Source: Thalassobacillus cyri
Lineage (GTDB): Bacteria > Bacillota > Bacilli > Bacillales > Halobacillaceae
DNA length: 64,000 nt
Direction: 5' to 3'
Assembly: GCF_900107755.1 (NCBI RefSeq)
Contig: NZ_FNQR01000006.1
Location: 149,375-213,374, forward strand
Positions 27,196 to 36,299 of the stretch are shown piece by piece. Below the pieces are notes generated by a model. The model ran no database searches, was not told the origin of the DNA, and saw only the letters and a program-made list of their open reading frames with translations. The translations under genes and the position numbers were made by a program. How positions within the stretch are numbered: position 1 is the stretch's first letter; each line of letters opens with the position of its first letter.

Positions 27196-30100
27196 TTAAT
27201 AAGGTCTTTCAGCTGTAAAAGTAAATGGAACATCTGCACCGGAATACAGGCCGACATACACATATTTTGTTCCGCCTGGAAGGACACCTGCTTCATTGGC
27301 ACCAGCAGTGGCCACTCCGCCGATTTGTTCAAAGTTTTTATCGTAGAAGTAAACGTCATAGTCGTAATTCACACTACCCTCTGTACCTTTAAGTGTGAAG
27401 TTATGAATTCCATCTCCATAAGGCTGTGGAAGTGTGATGACATAACCATCGGATCCTTGGGAAGCAGGTTCTGGGTTTTGCGTGGTTACAAACTCGTTTT
27501 CAGTGACAGCTAGCGATGCTTGAGCACCTGCTAAGTTTCCTATGCCTGTACCTGCGTTCCCTGCTTGAACTGTACCTTGAGATACAAATGGCTCCTCAGG
27601 AGTCAGTTCAATCGGCTCAACCGATGATTTCTTAGAGAAGGCTTGAACCTCAGCAATTTGCACATACCCTTTACTATTATCTTGTGTATCATGAGCAATG
27701 AGTTTCAAATACTTCGCTTTGACCGGGGTGTCTAAATCAAATTCTTTGTAATGTAAGTCAGCAATGGTTGGTCTTGGTTTTTGAGCTGTAAACTTATTTC
27801 TTACAACCGTGGTCCAGTTCTTCCCGTCCATGGAAGTTTGCACGCTGAAGTTTTTCACCGTTGCAAAACGGGATTTAGAAATATCTTTCAGGGCACTGAT
27901 CTGGATATGGGAAATATTAACTGCTTCATCTTTAGCCAGATTAACCACAAATTCCGAGCCTTTGAAGCCATTCTCTTGTGTATTCGAAGCATAAACACTA
28001 GCTTCTGTATCATCAATAGCAAATTTCACAGGGTTACTGTCAGCTTCACCAGAGACTTTATCAATGGTAGCACCATTAAAGGATGAAGCGACGTTTGGTG
28101 ACAGTTCAAAAGAGAGCTTTTTCGTTTTACCTGGCTTGATTTCTACGTCGCGAATAGTACGTGAACCATACCCTCTGGCTTGAATTGTAATATCATAGGT
28201 TCCTTCTACTACGTAATCTGCAAAGCTTCCTTCCTCGCCAGTAATCGATAGTGGACTTGTTCTAGCTTCGAACTCCCCAATCATAATGCGGGCATCTTTA
28301 ACTGGTTCATTGGTAGCAGAGTTAATCACTTTTCCAAGAATTTGGCCATTGTTTGCACCGTCTGGGTGGTTGAAAGCTGGAGTTGGGTCTGTGTCATCTC
28401 CACCTTCTGAATAAGCATCCGCTCCAAGACCACGTTGGGCAAAAGCTTTCCAAAGAGCATTGTAATGCTTACCATCATAACGCTCAAAGTCTGCGGCGAT
28501 AATCGCTGTACGCATATCTTCCATGGATGGATTCGGGACAGAGATCGGCATAGCATCAATAACGAGATGCTCTGCTATTGATTCCCCTTCTGCTTTTCCA
28601 TACTCTGCTATCAAATTTTCACGCATGTGCCAAAGAATCGCTGCCCAAATATCTCCATCCGAATGCACTTCTGGTCCACCTACATCATAGCCAATGTCCC
28701 CGTAGGTGTAAGGGGCTTCATCAAGAGAATAGCTCCGGATTCCTGCTTCTTCATTTCCTGTCACATAGGCACCAACAACTGGTTTGTCTTGCAAACCATT
28801 TTTGATTAAATAATGCATCCCATACCAGTCGCCCCAGCCCTCACCCATAGATCCTGATTGATGACTGCCAAGGGCTTCTCCGCCAGATACTAAACGTGTT
28901 GATAAAGCGTGGGAATATTCGTGATAGATGATTCCTGCATCAAAGTCTCCGTCAGCATAATTCCCTTCGAATGCTCCAGGGATCGGCTCCCATAGGAACA
29001 TACCGCTCCAAGAAGGAAGGCCGTCTGGTAAGGTCAACATATACGCATTGTCACGACCTGTGTAAGTCGGCGCACCACCAGAAACGGCCCCAGCTTGCAC
29101 AAGACCAAGAATAGCATCTCCGCCAAGCCCCCCTTTACCGAAGTTATTATATTGCAGGTTCCCTGCAGCTTCAGTCCACCCTAAATTATAATAGTAATCA
29201 TGAAAGAGGTTGTGATGATAGAATAAGTTTGTCGAAGCACTATTCAAATCGTCTACATAAGATGGGGGAGTCGTTTGACCTTCTGTTTCCTGCCAAGAAT
29301 TCTTAAATGTAAAGCTGAATTCGCCAAGGGGCGCTACAGGACGGGCTGCCTGATCTGCAGGTGCGAGGAAATTACTCCAGTTTGCATAGGAATTAGCATT
29401 ATTCCCAAGCGTAGTCACTCCAAGCGGTGTGCCCGGCGTCAGCCAGCCTTCTGGTGAAGCATTCAGATCCCCTTTAAATGATTTGACCGTTTGCTTTCCG
29501 CCTTTAGGAGCACCTGGATAGTTTTCAAAAATTAATCCTTCTGGATCAGCTAATTCGTTCACTAGATTCCGCTTGTACAACTGTTCTCCATTAGCTGCAT
29601 CGATGACAATTTCATACCCTTTGTTCAACTCTTCAATGTATAAGACGCGATACGCAGGCCGCACCCCTTGTTTAGTAACGAAAGTCGCTTTTTTCACTCG
29701 TTGGTTTGCAGGTAAAACATCTGCGCCATCAAAAACTTCCCATCCATTTTCCATTCCCGATGATTCTGGAGTATAGGAAAGGGAATGGTTTTCTAAGTCG
29801 ATGACCTTATTCAATGCTTTTGCGGAACTCAATTGAAACTGATCTGCTAACTCTTGGGCCTTGCTCATGTTTCCTGTTACAGAAAGGATTTTTCCTTCTT
29901 TATTTACCGCAACTACCACACGTCCACCGTACACTGACTCAATTCCATCAAAGGTTTGCTGGAAAGTGACAGGATGTAAACCTGTTCCTTTCATAGCATA
30001 ATCACGAATTACGTTCAAATCATCAATATTTTCTGGACTTAGACCGAAAAGTGCGGCATTTTCCTTTAGCCATGAACGAGCAATTGTTTCTGCGTTCTCG

Positions 30101-30408
30101 TTGGAAGCCCCTGTAAGGTAGCCTTGATCTTTAATAATATATGATGGGGTGCCGAACAGGGAATCCCATTTAATTTTAACCCCTGAACCTGCTTGTTCAA
30201 TAAGCTTATCGGCTGCTTTTAACTGAGTGTTTGCAGGCATAACTTTGGAAGTCAAATTTCGTACATCCATATTAATTTGCGATTGTTCTTTTCCATCCTC
30301 TTCAAATATAGGTCCCGTAAATTGAGCATGAGTCCCTCCTATTGGATTGAGGAGTTGACTCGCTAAAATGCCAGCCCCTAAAACTGACAATAATTTGTGC
30401 TTTTTCAT
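27196..30408 (-). CDS. Secreted M36 (fungalysin-type) metallopeptidase with C-terminal accessory domains
   Basis: The 1070-residue preproprotein has a signal peptide (residues 1-29) and an FTP-type propeptide (about 60-200). The catalytic domain has zinc motif HEYSH at 496-500 in GIIYHEYSHALSTRL, with the third ligand Glu in SMGEGWGDWYGM. Then come a carboxypeptidase-regulatory-like beta domain (about 695-775), an F5/8 type C (discoidin) domain (about 780-920) and a C-terminal beta domain ending FTFTAERPY. It is likely an extracellular protease for protein degradation. AGGGAGGC precedes the ATG. It is monocistronic. Confidence 0.9.
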   Translation of the reverse strand: MKKHKLLSVLGAGILASQLLNPIGGTHAQFTGPIFEEDGKEQSQINMDVRNLTSKVMPANTQLKAADKLIEQAGSGVKIKWDSLFGTPSYIIKDQGYLTGASNENAETIARSWLKENAALFGLSPENIDDLNVIRDYAMKGTGLHPVTFQQTFDGIESVYGGRVVVAVNKEGKILSVTGNMSKAQELADQFQLSSAKALNKVIDLENHSLSYTPESSGMENGWEVFDGADVLPANQRVKKATFVTKQGVRPAYRVLYIEELNKGYEIVIDAANGEQLYKRNLVNELADPEGLIFENYPGAPKGGKQTVKSFKGDLNASPEGWLTPGTPLGVTTLGNNANSYANWSNFLAPADQAARPVAPLGEFSFTFKNSWQETEGQTTPPSYVDDLNSASTNLFYHHNLFHDYYYNLGWTEAAGNLQYNNFGKGGLGGDAILGLVQAGAVSGGAPTYTGRDNAYMLTLPDGLPSWSGMFLWEPIPGAFEGNYADGDFDAGIIYHEYSHALSTRLVSGGEALGSHQSGSMGEGWGDWYGMHYLIKNGLQDKPVVGAYVTGNEEAGIRSYSLDEAPYTYGDIGYDVGGPEVHSDGDIWAAILWHMRENLIAEYGKAEGESIAEHLVIDAMPISVPNPSMEDMRTAIIAADFERYDGKHYNALWKAFAQRGLGADAYSEGGDDTDPTPAFNHPDGANNGQILGKVINSATNEPVKDARIMIGEFEARTSPLSITGEEGSFADYVVEGTYDITIQARGYGSRTIRDVEIKPGKTKKLSFELSPNVASSFNGATIDKVSGEADSNPVKFAIDDTEASVYASNTQENGFKGSEFVVNLAKDEAVNISHIQISALKDISKSRFATVKNFSVQTSMDGKNWTTVVRNKFTAQKPRPTIADLHYKEFDLDTPVKAKYLKLIAHDTQDNSKGYVQIAEVQAFSKKSSVEPIELTPEEPFVSQGTVQAGNAGTGIGNLAGAQASLAVTENEFVTTQNPEPASQGSDGYVITLPQPYGDGIHNFTLKGTEGSVNYDYDVYFYDKNFEQIGGVATAGANEAGVLPGGTKYVYVGLYSGADVPFTFTAERPY

Positions 30409-30896
30409 ATTTGGCTTAGCCTCCCTTTAGTTTAGCGATAGGACAAGATTCTTTATAGGTTTTCAAATTCCTATCAATGGAAGGGTATTTACTGACAAAC
30501 GCCTATACGGTTTATTTCTAAGTCCTATCCCCTATACAACGAAAGACGTATAACTTGGTAGTTCCAATGGCCGTTCTTCGCATTGTAGAAAAAGCACTTC
30601 AGGACTGACGAAAAATGAATGCGGTGGAGAGAAAGCGGAGCTCAACGTCGTGTGGGTGAGAAGTAGAATTAAAGGTTCTTTCTGATTTTAAGGGGGTTCG
30701 ATATGTGTTTTGCAGGAGAATAGGGTTCAGTAAATAAACAATCATACAAAACAACCGTAAACGTTTATGTTTACGGTTGTTTTGTATGCCATAACCATAT
30801 AACTATGAAAGCAGGATAACACGTGGAAATTCTTCTATCTTGATGGAAGAAGAAATGAACACCAGCTTAAGTGGAAGAACATGATGATCTTTATAC
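30409..30896. other. Upstream region of the M36 gene
   Basis: No coding sequence was found. GATAGGAC near 30436 and GTCCTATC near 30521 form a separated inverted repeat, and the promoter of the peptidase gene should lie here. The perfect 20-bp inverted repeat at 30743-30788 is listed separately. Confidence 0.4.
30743..30788. terminator. Perfect 20-bp inverted repeat, terminator-like on both strands
   Basis: CATACAAAACAACCGTAAAC (30743-30762) is exactly complementary to 30769-30788, with the six-base loop GTTTAT. Both strands end with TTGTTTTG-type runs. No gene ends next to it, so it may shield the peptidase promoter from read-through or be the relic of a lost gene. Confidence 0.6.
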
Positions 30897-31025
30897 GGTG
30901 AGGTATTGGCTACAACTATACTTGATCGACTGATTCACCATTCCACAACTTTTAACATCAAAGGGAATGCATACCGATTACGAGAAAAGAAAAAAGCTGG
31001 CATACAGCCAGCTAGTATTCGCTAA
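30897..31025 (+). pseudogene. IS21-family helper protein IstB, C-terminal scrap
   Basis: The plus frame reads GEVLATTILDRLIHHSTTFN, then IKGNAYRLREKKKAG and a short tail to TAA. This is the well-known end of the IS21 ATPase IstB. No start, no N-terminal AAA+ part and no istA are present; only about 43 codons survive. It overlaps, on the opposite strand, the terminator of the stress-protein gene. Confidence 0.75.
30990..31013 (-). terminator. Terminator of the YflT-like gene
   Basis: On the minus strand AGCTGGC-TGTAT-GCCAGCT is followed by TTTTTC. The TAG at 31014-31012 in an alternative frame abuts the stem, while the annotated stop is 65 bases earlier. Confidence 0.75.
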
Positions 31026-31078
31026 TACCAGGGAATTTGATTCCGTTGAAATCAGGGAATTTCAAACCGTTGTTGACA

Positions 31079-31768
31079 CTATCGTCTGCTTCGACTCCTG
31101 GTTCCTGTCGTTTGGTTCGTGCTTTCATTGATCCAGCTGGTTTTTCTTTCTGGACCTGAATCTTCATTTTGTGGCATATCAACATTTTCTAGTGGGTCTC
31201 TATTATGGCTTGTATCATTATTTACTATATTGTTAGGATACATAGATTTATTTTCTGTTTTGTTGGTCAGGAAGGTACGATAGACTTTTTCTTCATTCTT
31301 CTCATTTGCTTCTACTAATACAATGGTTTTTCCATCTTTTAAATATTGTTCATACTGTTTTGCTTCTGTTTCCGGCATACCGGCTCCTACCAGTGCGCCG
31401 ACGATTCCTCCGCCGCCGGCACCGATGCCAGCGCCAGATAGTGCTGCTGCAATTGGGCCAGCCGCTGCAATTTGACCGATCCCTGGAATAGCCAACAGAC
31501 CAAGCCCTGTTATTAAACCGGCGATACCGCCCAGGACACCACCGGAAGCAGCTCCGATTCCGGCGCCTTTACCAGCATTTTTGCCCCGGCCGCCTTTATT
31601 TGATGTAACGGTGGTATCTGTTTCATCTTCTAGCACATTCACCTTATTTTTATCTTGGGCAAAGACAGAAATGTCATTACCTCCATAGCCGTGCTTTTGT
31701 AAATCCCTGATTGCTCGTTCTGCGTCTCCAACGTGAGAGAATACGCCTCCAATGAGCTTTTTATCCAT
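31079..31768 (-). CDS. General stress protein, YflT domain with glycine zipper
   Basis: The 229-residue protein starts MDKKLIGGVFSHVGDAERAI, a YflT/general-stress-protein-17M-like domain for about 55 residues. A Gly/Ala-rich glycine-zipper segment follows (GAGIGAASGGVLGGIAGLIT and later repeats), and then a YEQYLKDGKTIVLVEA motif. The C-terminal 50 residues are polar and look unnatural; an alternative frame to 31012 would run to the terminator, so a frameshift near 31140-31160 is possible. The ATG at 31768 has AAAGGAGG 12 bases upstream; an ATG pair four codons earlier is too close to it. Confidence 0.75.
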   Translation of the reverse strand: MDKKLIGGVFSHVGDAERAIRDLQKHGYGGNDISVFAQDKNKVNVLEDETDTTVTSNKGGRGKNAGKGAGIGAASGGVLGGIAGLITGLGLLAIPGIGQIAAAGPIAAALSGAGIGAGGGGIVGALVGAGMPETEAKQYEQYLKDGKTIVLVEANEKNEEKVYRTFLTNKTENKSMYPNNIVNNDTSHNRDPLENVDMPQNEDSGPERKTSWINESTNQTTGTRSRSRR

Positions 31769-32047
31769 AATTAGCATCATCCTCCTTTGAAATTGTACAC
31801 ATTACCCCATACCCCGTTAACAGAAAATGTATGCATTGCCTTCCTTGCTGAAACCATCCATAACCGTTTCAAATACATTTTTAATAAATCTGTACGCTAT
31901 TCTATAGACTATCCTTAATGTGTGTTTCATCTAAAATAGGAAGGTTGTTGTGAATTATTTTGAGTTCACCATGTTAGAAAACACCTAGTAAGTGGTATGG
32001 GAGATAAGATAATAGAAATAAGCAAGAATGACTAAGGAGAGATACGC

Positions 32048-33118
32048 ATGTGGGCGAGGCACCCTTTCTATAAATATAGCACCGCTATTATATTAATCTT
32101 GATCGTTATATTTTTGTTAAAGATCCTTCATTTTTTTGAGCCGGTTAAAGTTATAATCGGCAGCATCTTTTACCCGATATTGATAGCTGGCTTCCTTTAC
32201 TACATTCTGAAACCATTTGTCCATTACCTCGCTAAAATCAAATATATTCCGAAAGGCTTAGCTATTTTGATGGTATACGCGGGGATTGCAGGTATTATTT
32301 ATGCTGCTTCTTTATTGTTAGCTGATACGATACAGAAACAGGTTTCTAAGCTCACAAAAAATTTGCCCCAGGATTTGAAAAAAACAGCTGAAAAGACAGA
32401 ACAAACGATTGCTCAAAATGATATGGGTATGATTTCAATCAGCAGCCTCAGACAGAAAGCGGCCAGCTTTTCAGGAGACATGGTTAAGCAGCTCGGAGAC
32501 AATGTCACTGAAATTCTTGGCACGTTGACTGGTGCTGCCACTGTTCTTATCCTGGTGCCATTCGTTTTATTCTATTTCTTAAAAGACGATCATCGCTTTG
32601 TTCCCTTTATGTTAAGGTTCATTCCAGAAAAGCATGAGGGGGAAGGGAAGAAGATATTAAGGAATATTGACCAGACTTTAGCCGCTTATATCATAGGTCA
32701 GATTACTGTGGCTGTGGTTGATGGGATATTGATGTATATAGGTTATTTGATTATTGGACTTGATTATGCTCTGGTATTGGGTATATTTGTAATTCTGACT
32801 GCTGTTGTTCCATTTTTCGGTCCGATGATTGGAGTTCTGCCAGCAATCGTGGTTGCCTTGACACAGGAGCCGATGATGGTAGTTTATGTATTGATTACAT
32901 TGGGCGTAGTTCAACAGTTGGAAGGGAATCTGGTGGCCCCGGTGGTGCTCGGTAACCGCTTATCTGTCCATCCCCTGACCATCATTCTACTTTTATTAGT
33001 GGCATTTGCATTGTATGGATTCATTGGTATGCTGATTGCCATTCCAGTTTATTCCGTTTTAAAGATTACTTTAAAGAACTTATATGATTTCTACCGGCTG
33101 CGTAACAGCAACATGTAA
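32048..33118 (+). CDS. AI-2E-family transporter
   Basis: The 356-residue membrane protein has seven to eight helices and family motifs: PILIAGFLYYILKPFVHYL, LAAYIIGQITVAVVDGILMY, ALVLGIFVILTAVVPFFGPM and LVAPVVLGNRLSVHPL. Members export autoinducer-2 or act as Na+/H+ antiporters in halophiles, and the substrate cannot be predicted. AAGGAGAGATACGC precedes the ATG. It is monocistronic. Confidence 0.9.
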   Translation: MWARHPFYKYSTAIILILIVIFLLKILHFFEPVKVIIGSIFYPILIAGFLYYILKPFVHYLAKIKYIPKGLAILMVYAGIAGIIYAASLLLADTIQKQVSKLTKNLPQDLKKTAEKTEQTIAQNDMGMISISSLRQKAASFSGDMVKQLGDNVTEILGTLTGAATVLILVPFVLFYFLKDDHRFVPFMLRFIPEKHEGEGKKILRNIDQTLAAYIIGQITVAVVDGILMYIGYLIIGLDYALVLGIFVILTAVVPFFGPMIGVLPAIVVALTQEPMMVVYVLITLGVVQQLEGNLVAPVVLGNRLSVHPLTIILLLLVAFALYGFIGMLIAIPVYSVLKITLKNLYDFYRLRNSNM

Positions 33119-33263
33119 TTTGTTTTTTTCATTAGTATTTGTTTAAAGGAAGTAATAAAAAATTTGGTGAGAAGGGGTCTTTCCACTATAAAAGATCCCT
33201 TTTCTGATTTCTTCAGGAAGGAGATGAATGATATGATAAAATAATCCGGAAGGGGATTTTATC

Positions 33264-34334
33264 ATGAATAAATTTCGATTTATAAAACTATCCATATCCT
33301 ATATGATTGCAGTTATCGGCGGGGCTGCATTCCATCTTTTGCATTTTCCTCTTCCGTGGATCCTCGGTCCGGTTACCTTTTTACTTCTCTATAAAATAAC
33401 CACCCAACAGCCTACTGATGCCTCGTTAAAATTAAGGAATATCAGTTTTGGATTTTTAGGAATTCAAATTGGCGGTACATTTACTGCGAATACGTTTATA
33501 AATGTAACTCCTTATTTACTTCCGTATACAATTTTTACACTCATTTTGATTGCGATCAGTCTTTTGAATGCCTATTTTCTATCAAAGGTGATAGAAGTAG
33601 ATGCCAAAACAAGTATGCTGGGCAGTGTGCCAGGCGGTCTGTCTGCGATGCTTGCTTTAAGTGAATCTCTTAAAGGGAATACGGTCCTTGTCACCATCAT
33701 CCAAACCATTCGTTTGGTCACGATATTATTTGTCATCCCGTTTGCGGCCACTCATTTTTTTGTAAGGGAGGCCGGGCAAGGTGTGCCTGTTTCTACTACT
33801 GCTCCACCCGGCGAGTGGTATACCCTGGTTATCTACATTGCTGCGTTCGTTTTTGGTTCTTTATTACAAAAGCGAGTGCCCGCGTCTTTGGTTATCATTC
33901 CCATGCTGATGACAGGAATCAGCCGGGCATTTGGTATCCCCTTATTAGAATTACCGGCCATGTTGTTTATTTTAGCTCAGCTCAGCTTAGGGGTATACTT
34001 AGGTAATTCCGTGTCTATCACAGATCTTGTTAAAGCTGGCCGGTATTGTTTGTATTATTTTATTCTGGCTTTATTACTGATTGGGATGTCTTTCGGATTC
34101 GGAGTTTTACTTAGTGAGTGGACAAGCATGTCATTGCCGACTGCTATTCTCAGCATCGCCCCTGGGGGACTCATTGAAATGGCTTTAACGGCTGATGAAG
34201 CGGGAGGAGATCCTTCCATCGTAAGTTCGTTGCAGATGATTCGTTTGCTGATGATTGTCTTGATTCTTCCTTTTGTATTGCAGTGTGTGTTACCTAAACT
34301 GGATAAGGAAAAGTTGGAGGCTGAGAGGTCTTAG
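33264..34334 (+). CDS. AbrB-family (PF05145) membrane protein
   Basis: The 356-residue protein has about ten membrane helices in two repeats, with the repeated motif LPWILGP / LPTAILSIAPGGLIEMALTA and DAKTSMLGSVPGGLSAMLAL. The family was once mislabelled ammonia monooxygenase and is also called AbrB family transporter; its substrate is unknown. It is not related to the transcription factor AbrB. AAGGGGATTTTATC precedes the ATG. Confidence 0.88.
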   Translation: MNKFRFIKLSISYMIAVIGGAAFHLLHFPLPWILGPVTFLLLYKITTQQPTDASLKLRNISFGFLGIQIGGTFTANTFINVTPYLLPYTIFTLILIAISLLNAYFLSKVIEVDAKTSMLGSVPGGLSAMLALSESLKGNTVLVTIIQTIRLVTILFVIPFAATHFFVREAGQGVPVSTTAPPGEWYTLVIYIAAFVFGSLLQKRVPASLVIIPMLMTGISRAFGIPLLELPAMLFILAQLSLGVYLGNSVSITDLVKAGRYCLYYFILALLLIGMSFGFGVLLSEWTSMSLPTAILSIAPGGLIEMALTADEAGGDPSIVSSLQMIRLLMIVLILPFVLQCVLPKLDKEKLEAERS

Positions 34335-34381
34335 TTGACGTTATCTTGAATGTGAGATATCATCGTCTTGATACTGAGATA
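34335..34381 (+). promoter_or_regulatory. Promoter of mhqD with MhqR-type operators
   Basis: TTGACG (34335-34340) and TATCAT (34358-34363) are 17 bases apart. Between and overlapping them, TATCTTGAATGTGAGATA (34342-34359) matches the palindromic MhqR box as I recall it (TATCTCGAATTCGAGATA) at 15 of 18 positions. A weaker copy lies at 34364-34381. MhqR represses mhqD in B. subtilis until quinones or diamide-like electrophiles are present, so the same control is likely. Confidence 0.7.
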
Positions 34382-34431
34382 AATGTATATCAAATTACAA
34401 ATATAGTTAGCTTAAAGAGGAGGTAACCCGA

Positions 34432-35046
34432 ATGAAGATGAAACATATATTCCGGGAAGGAAAAACGGAAAGTAAAAATGTATTGTTGCTGCTCCATGGT
34501 ACGGGAGGAAACGAGCAAGATCTTTTGCCGATTGCGAATATGATCGACCCTGAAGCTTCGGTTCTTTCTGTCCGTGGAAATGTATCCGAAAATGGAATGC
34601 CGCGTTTTTTCAAGCGATTACGTGAAGGAGTTTTTGACGAAGGAGATTTGATTCACCGAACTAAAGAGTTGGATGAGTTTTTAGACGAAGCGGCTGAAGC
34701 TTATGGATTCAAGCGGGAAAATGTGATTGCCGCCGGCTACTCCAATGGAGCGAATATCGCTGGCAGCTTATTGTTCCACATCAAGAACAGTTTGAAAGGA
34801 GCGTTGCTCTTTCATGCGATGGTTCCAAGGAGAAATGTAGAGCTTCCAGATTTGACAGATAAGCAGCTGTTCATTGGAGCTGGGGAGAACGATCCAATTT
34901 GTCCACCTGAAGAAACGACGGAACTGAAAAAGATGTTCGAAAATGCCGGAGCTACGGTGGAAGTCTTTTGGGAGAAATATGGACACCAACTTACCGAAGC
35001 AGAAGTCAAGGAAGCAAGAAAATGGTATGATAAGACTCAGAAATGA
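34432..35046 (+). CDS. mhqD: Phospholipase/carboxylesterase-type hydrolase MhqD
   Basis: The 204-residue alpha/beta hydrolase has the oxyanion region LLLHGTGGNEQDLLPIA, nucleophile Ser in AAGYSNGAN, Asp in IGAGENDPICPPE and His in KYGHQLTEAE. Its sequence is close to B. subtilis MhqD, which belongs to the quinone/hydroquinone resistance regulon. GAGGAGGTAACCCGA precedes the ATG. The operator upstream supports the assignment. It is closed by a strong terminator. Confidence 0.9.
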   Translation: MKMKHIFREGKTESKNVLLLLHGTGGNEQDLLPIANMIDPEASVLSVRGNVSENGMPRFFKRLREGVFDEGDLIHRTKELDEFLDEAAEAYGFKRENVIAAGYSNGANIAGSLLFHIKNSLKGALLFHAMVPRRNVELPDLTDKQLFIGAGENDPICPPEETTELKKMFENAGATVEVFWEKYGHQLTEAEVKEARKWYDKTQK

Positions 35047-35052
35047 AGTTAG

Positions 35053-35087
35053 GAGACTGTCTCAATTGGATGAGACAGTCTCTTTTT
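35053..35087 (+). terminator. Terminator of mhqD
   Basis: GAGACTGTCTCA pairs with TGAGACAGTCTC, followed by a T run. Confidence 0.92.
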
Positions 35088-35118
35088 ACTCTTTTTACGG
35101 AGAAAGGTGGCTGATATC

Positions 35119-35856
35119 ATGCAAACAGCATTTGTTCCATTTGAACAAGATAAATTATTTGAAGCGGTTTTCCTCGAACGGCCTAATCGTTTTATTTTGC
35201 ATTGTCGGTTAAAAGAAAATGATCATACCATTCGGGTACACCTTCCTGATCCAGGCAGGTTAACTGGGTTATTACGGCAGGGAGCAGCCGTTATTGTGAG
35301 ATATCATGAGGATCCGAACAGGAAAACAGCCTGGTCCGCGGTAATGGTTGAAGATAACTATACACATACCCTGGTTTCTCTAAACACACAGCTTGCCAAC
35401 CAATTAGTCGAAAAAACGTTACTCAATGAAATGATTCCTTCATTGAAAAACTATAAGCTACTAAAAAGAGAATATTCAATGGGACCTTCACGCTTCGATT
35501 TCCTCCTTGATAACGGAAACAGGAAGTTGATATTGGAGGTTAAAAGTGTCACCATGAGAGAAAATAATATTGGAAAGTTTCCGGATGCTGTTACCAAGCG
35601 GGGCAAAAAACATGTGGAGGAACTGACGCAGATGCAGCAGGAAGGAAAAGTGGACACAGCTATATTATTTGTCGCTCAGCGGAATGACATAGTTGCAATT
35701 ACAACGGCCGATGAAATTGACCCGGCCTTCAGTGCAGCTTTGAAACAAGCGGCAGTTCATGGAGTGACCGTCCTTGGCAGCAAATGCTCTGTCGACTGGT
35801 CAGGGATCAAATATGAAAACGAAATTCCTTTTCACTATGCAACGAATAATAGTTGA
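35119..35856 (+). CDS. sfsA: DNA/RNA nuclease SfsA
   Basis: The 245-residue protein belongs to the SfsA family (sugar fermentation stimulation protein), with an N-terminal OB-like DNA-binding region and a nuclease core. Hallmarks are RVHLPDPGRLTGLL, EYSMGPSRFDFLL, LEVKSVTM and FPDAVTKRGKKHVEELT. The catalytic Asp/Glu/Lys residues of PD-(D/E)XK type are visible in RFDFLL...LEVKS. The ATG at 35119 is chosen, with AAAGGTGG upstream; an in-frame GTG at 35107 lies inside that site. Confidence 0.92.
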   Translation: MQTAFVPFEQDKLFEAVFLERPNRFILHCRLKENDHTIRVHLPDPGRLTGLLRQGAAVIVRYHEDPNRKTAWSAVMVEDNYTHTLVSLNTQLANQLVEKTLLNEMIPSLKNYKLLKREYSMGPSRFDFLLDNGNRKLILEVKSVTMRENNIGKFPDAVTKRGKKHVEELTQMQQEGKVDTAILFVAQRNDIVAITTADEIDPAFSAALKQAAVHGVTVLGSKCSVDWSGIKYENEIPFHYATNNS

Positions 35857-35913
35857 GCGTGGCGGCCTAAAACGATATCATAGAAAAATAAACTGGAAAA
35901 AGGATGGGGTAAC

Positions 35914-36120
35914 ATGATCCATAAAAACTGGGAATCAAGCAAAACGATTAAGCAAATTGAATGTGTGCACAATGATGCTGAAAAGTTCGTGGTAGATAAA
36001 GTACTCACACCAGGTAAAGTCTACGATGTAAAAAATGAAACAGAGGAATTTTATTTCATTCTTGATAATTCCGGAAGAATCGGTGGCTTCTACAAAGATT
36101 ATTTTAAGGAAATCAGCTAA
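35914..36120 (+). CDS. DUF6501-family protein
   Basis: The 68-residue protein MIHKNWESSKTIKQIECVHN... is a small beta-rich soluble protein with a conserved LTPGKVYDVKNETEEFYFIL segment. It fits what I recall of the DUF6501 family in Bacillaceae, with no known function. AAAGGATGGGG precedes the ATG. Confidence 0.7.
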   Translation: MIHKNWESSKTIKQIECVHNDAEKFVVDKVLTPGKVYDVKNETEEFYFILDNSGRIGGFYKDYFKEIS

Positions 36121-36263
36121 GTAATTTTTATAAGACTGCTGTAACATGATGTAGTTGTTAAGACACTCCTGTCCTGACCGCCGCGGCGATTGAGGAATAT
36201 AATGAGCGAGTGGCTGTACTGCTCTTTTTATATCAACGACAACTAAGCTGAATGATACCTATA

Positions 36264-36299
36264 AAAAAGCTAGGCAGCACCTGCTGTCTAGCTTTTTGG
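36264..36299. terminator. Bidirectional terminator
   Basis: AAAAAGCTAGGCAGCA pairs with TGCTGTCTAGCTTTTT. It closes the minus-strand gene 36288-36662, whose stop lies inside the stem. Confidence 0.85.

Noticed and set aside
36162..36246. Short frame TPVLTAAAIEEYNERVAV in the spacer before 36288
   Set aside because: No start codon or ribosome site and too short to identify; could be a gene scrap but unsupported.
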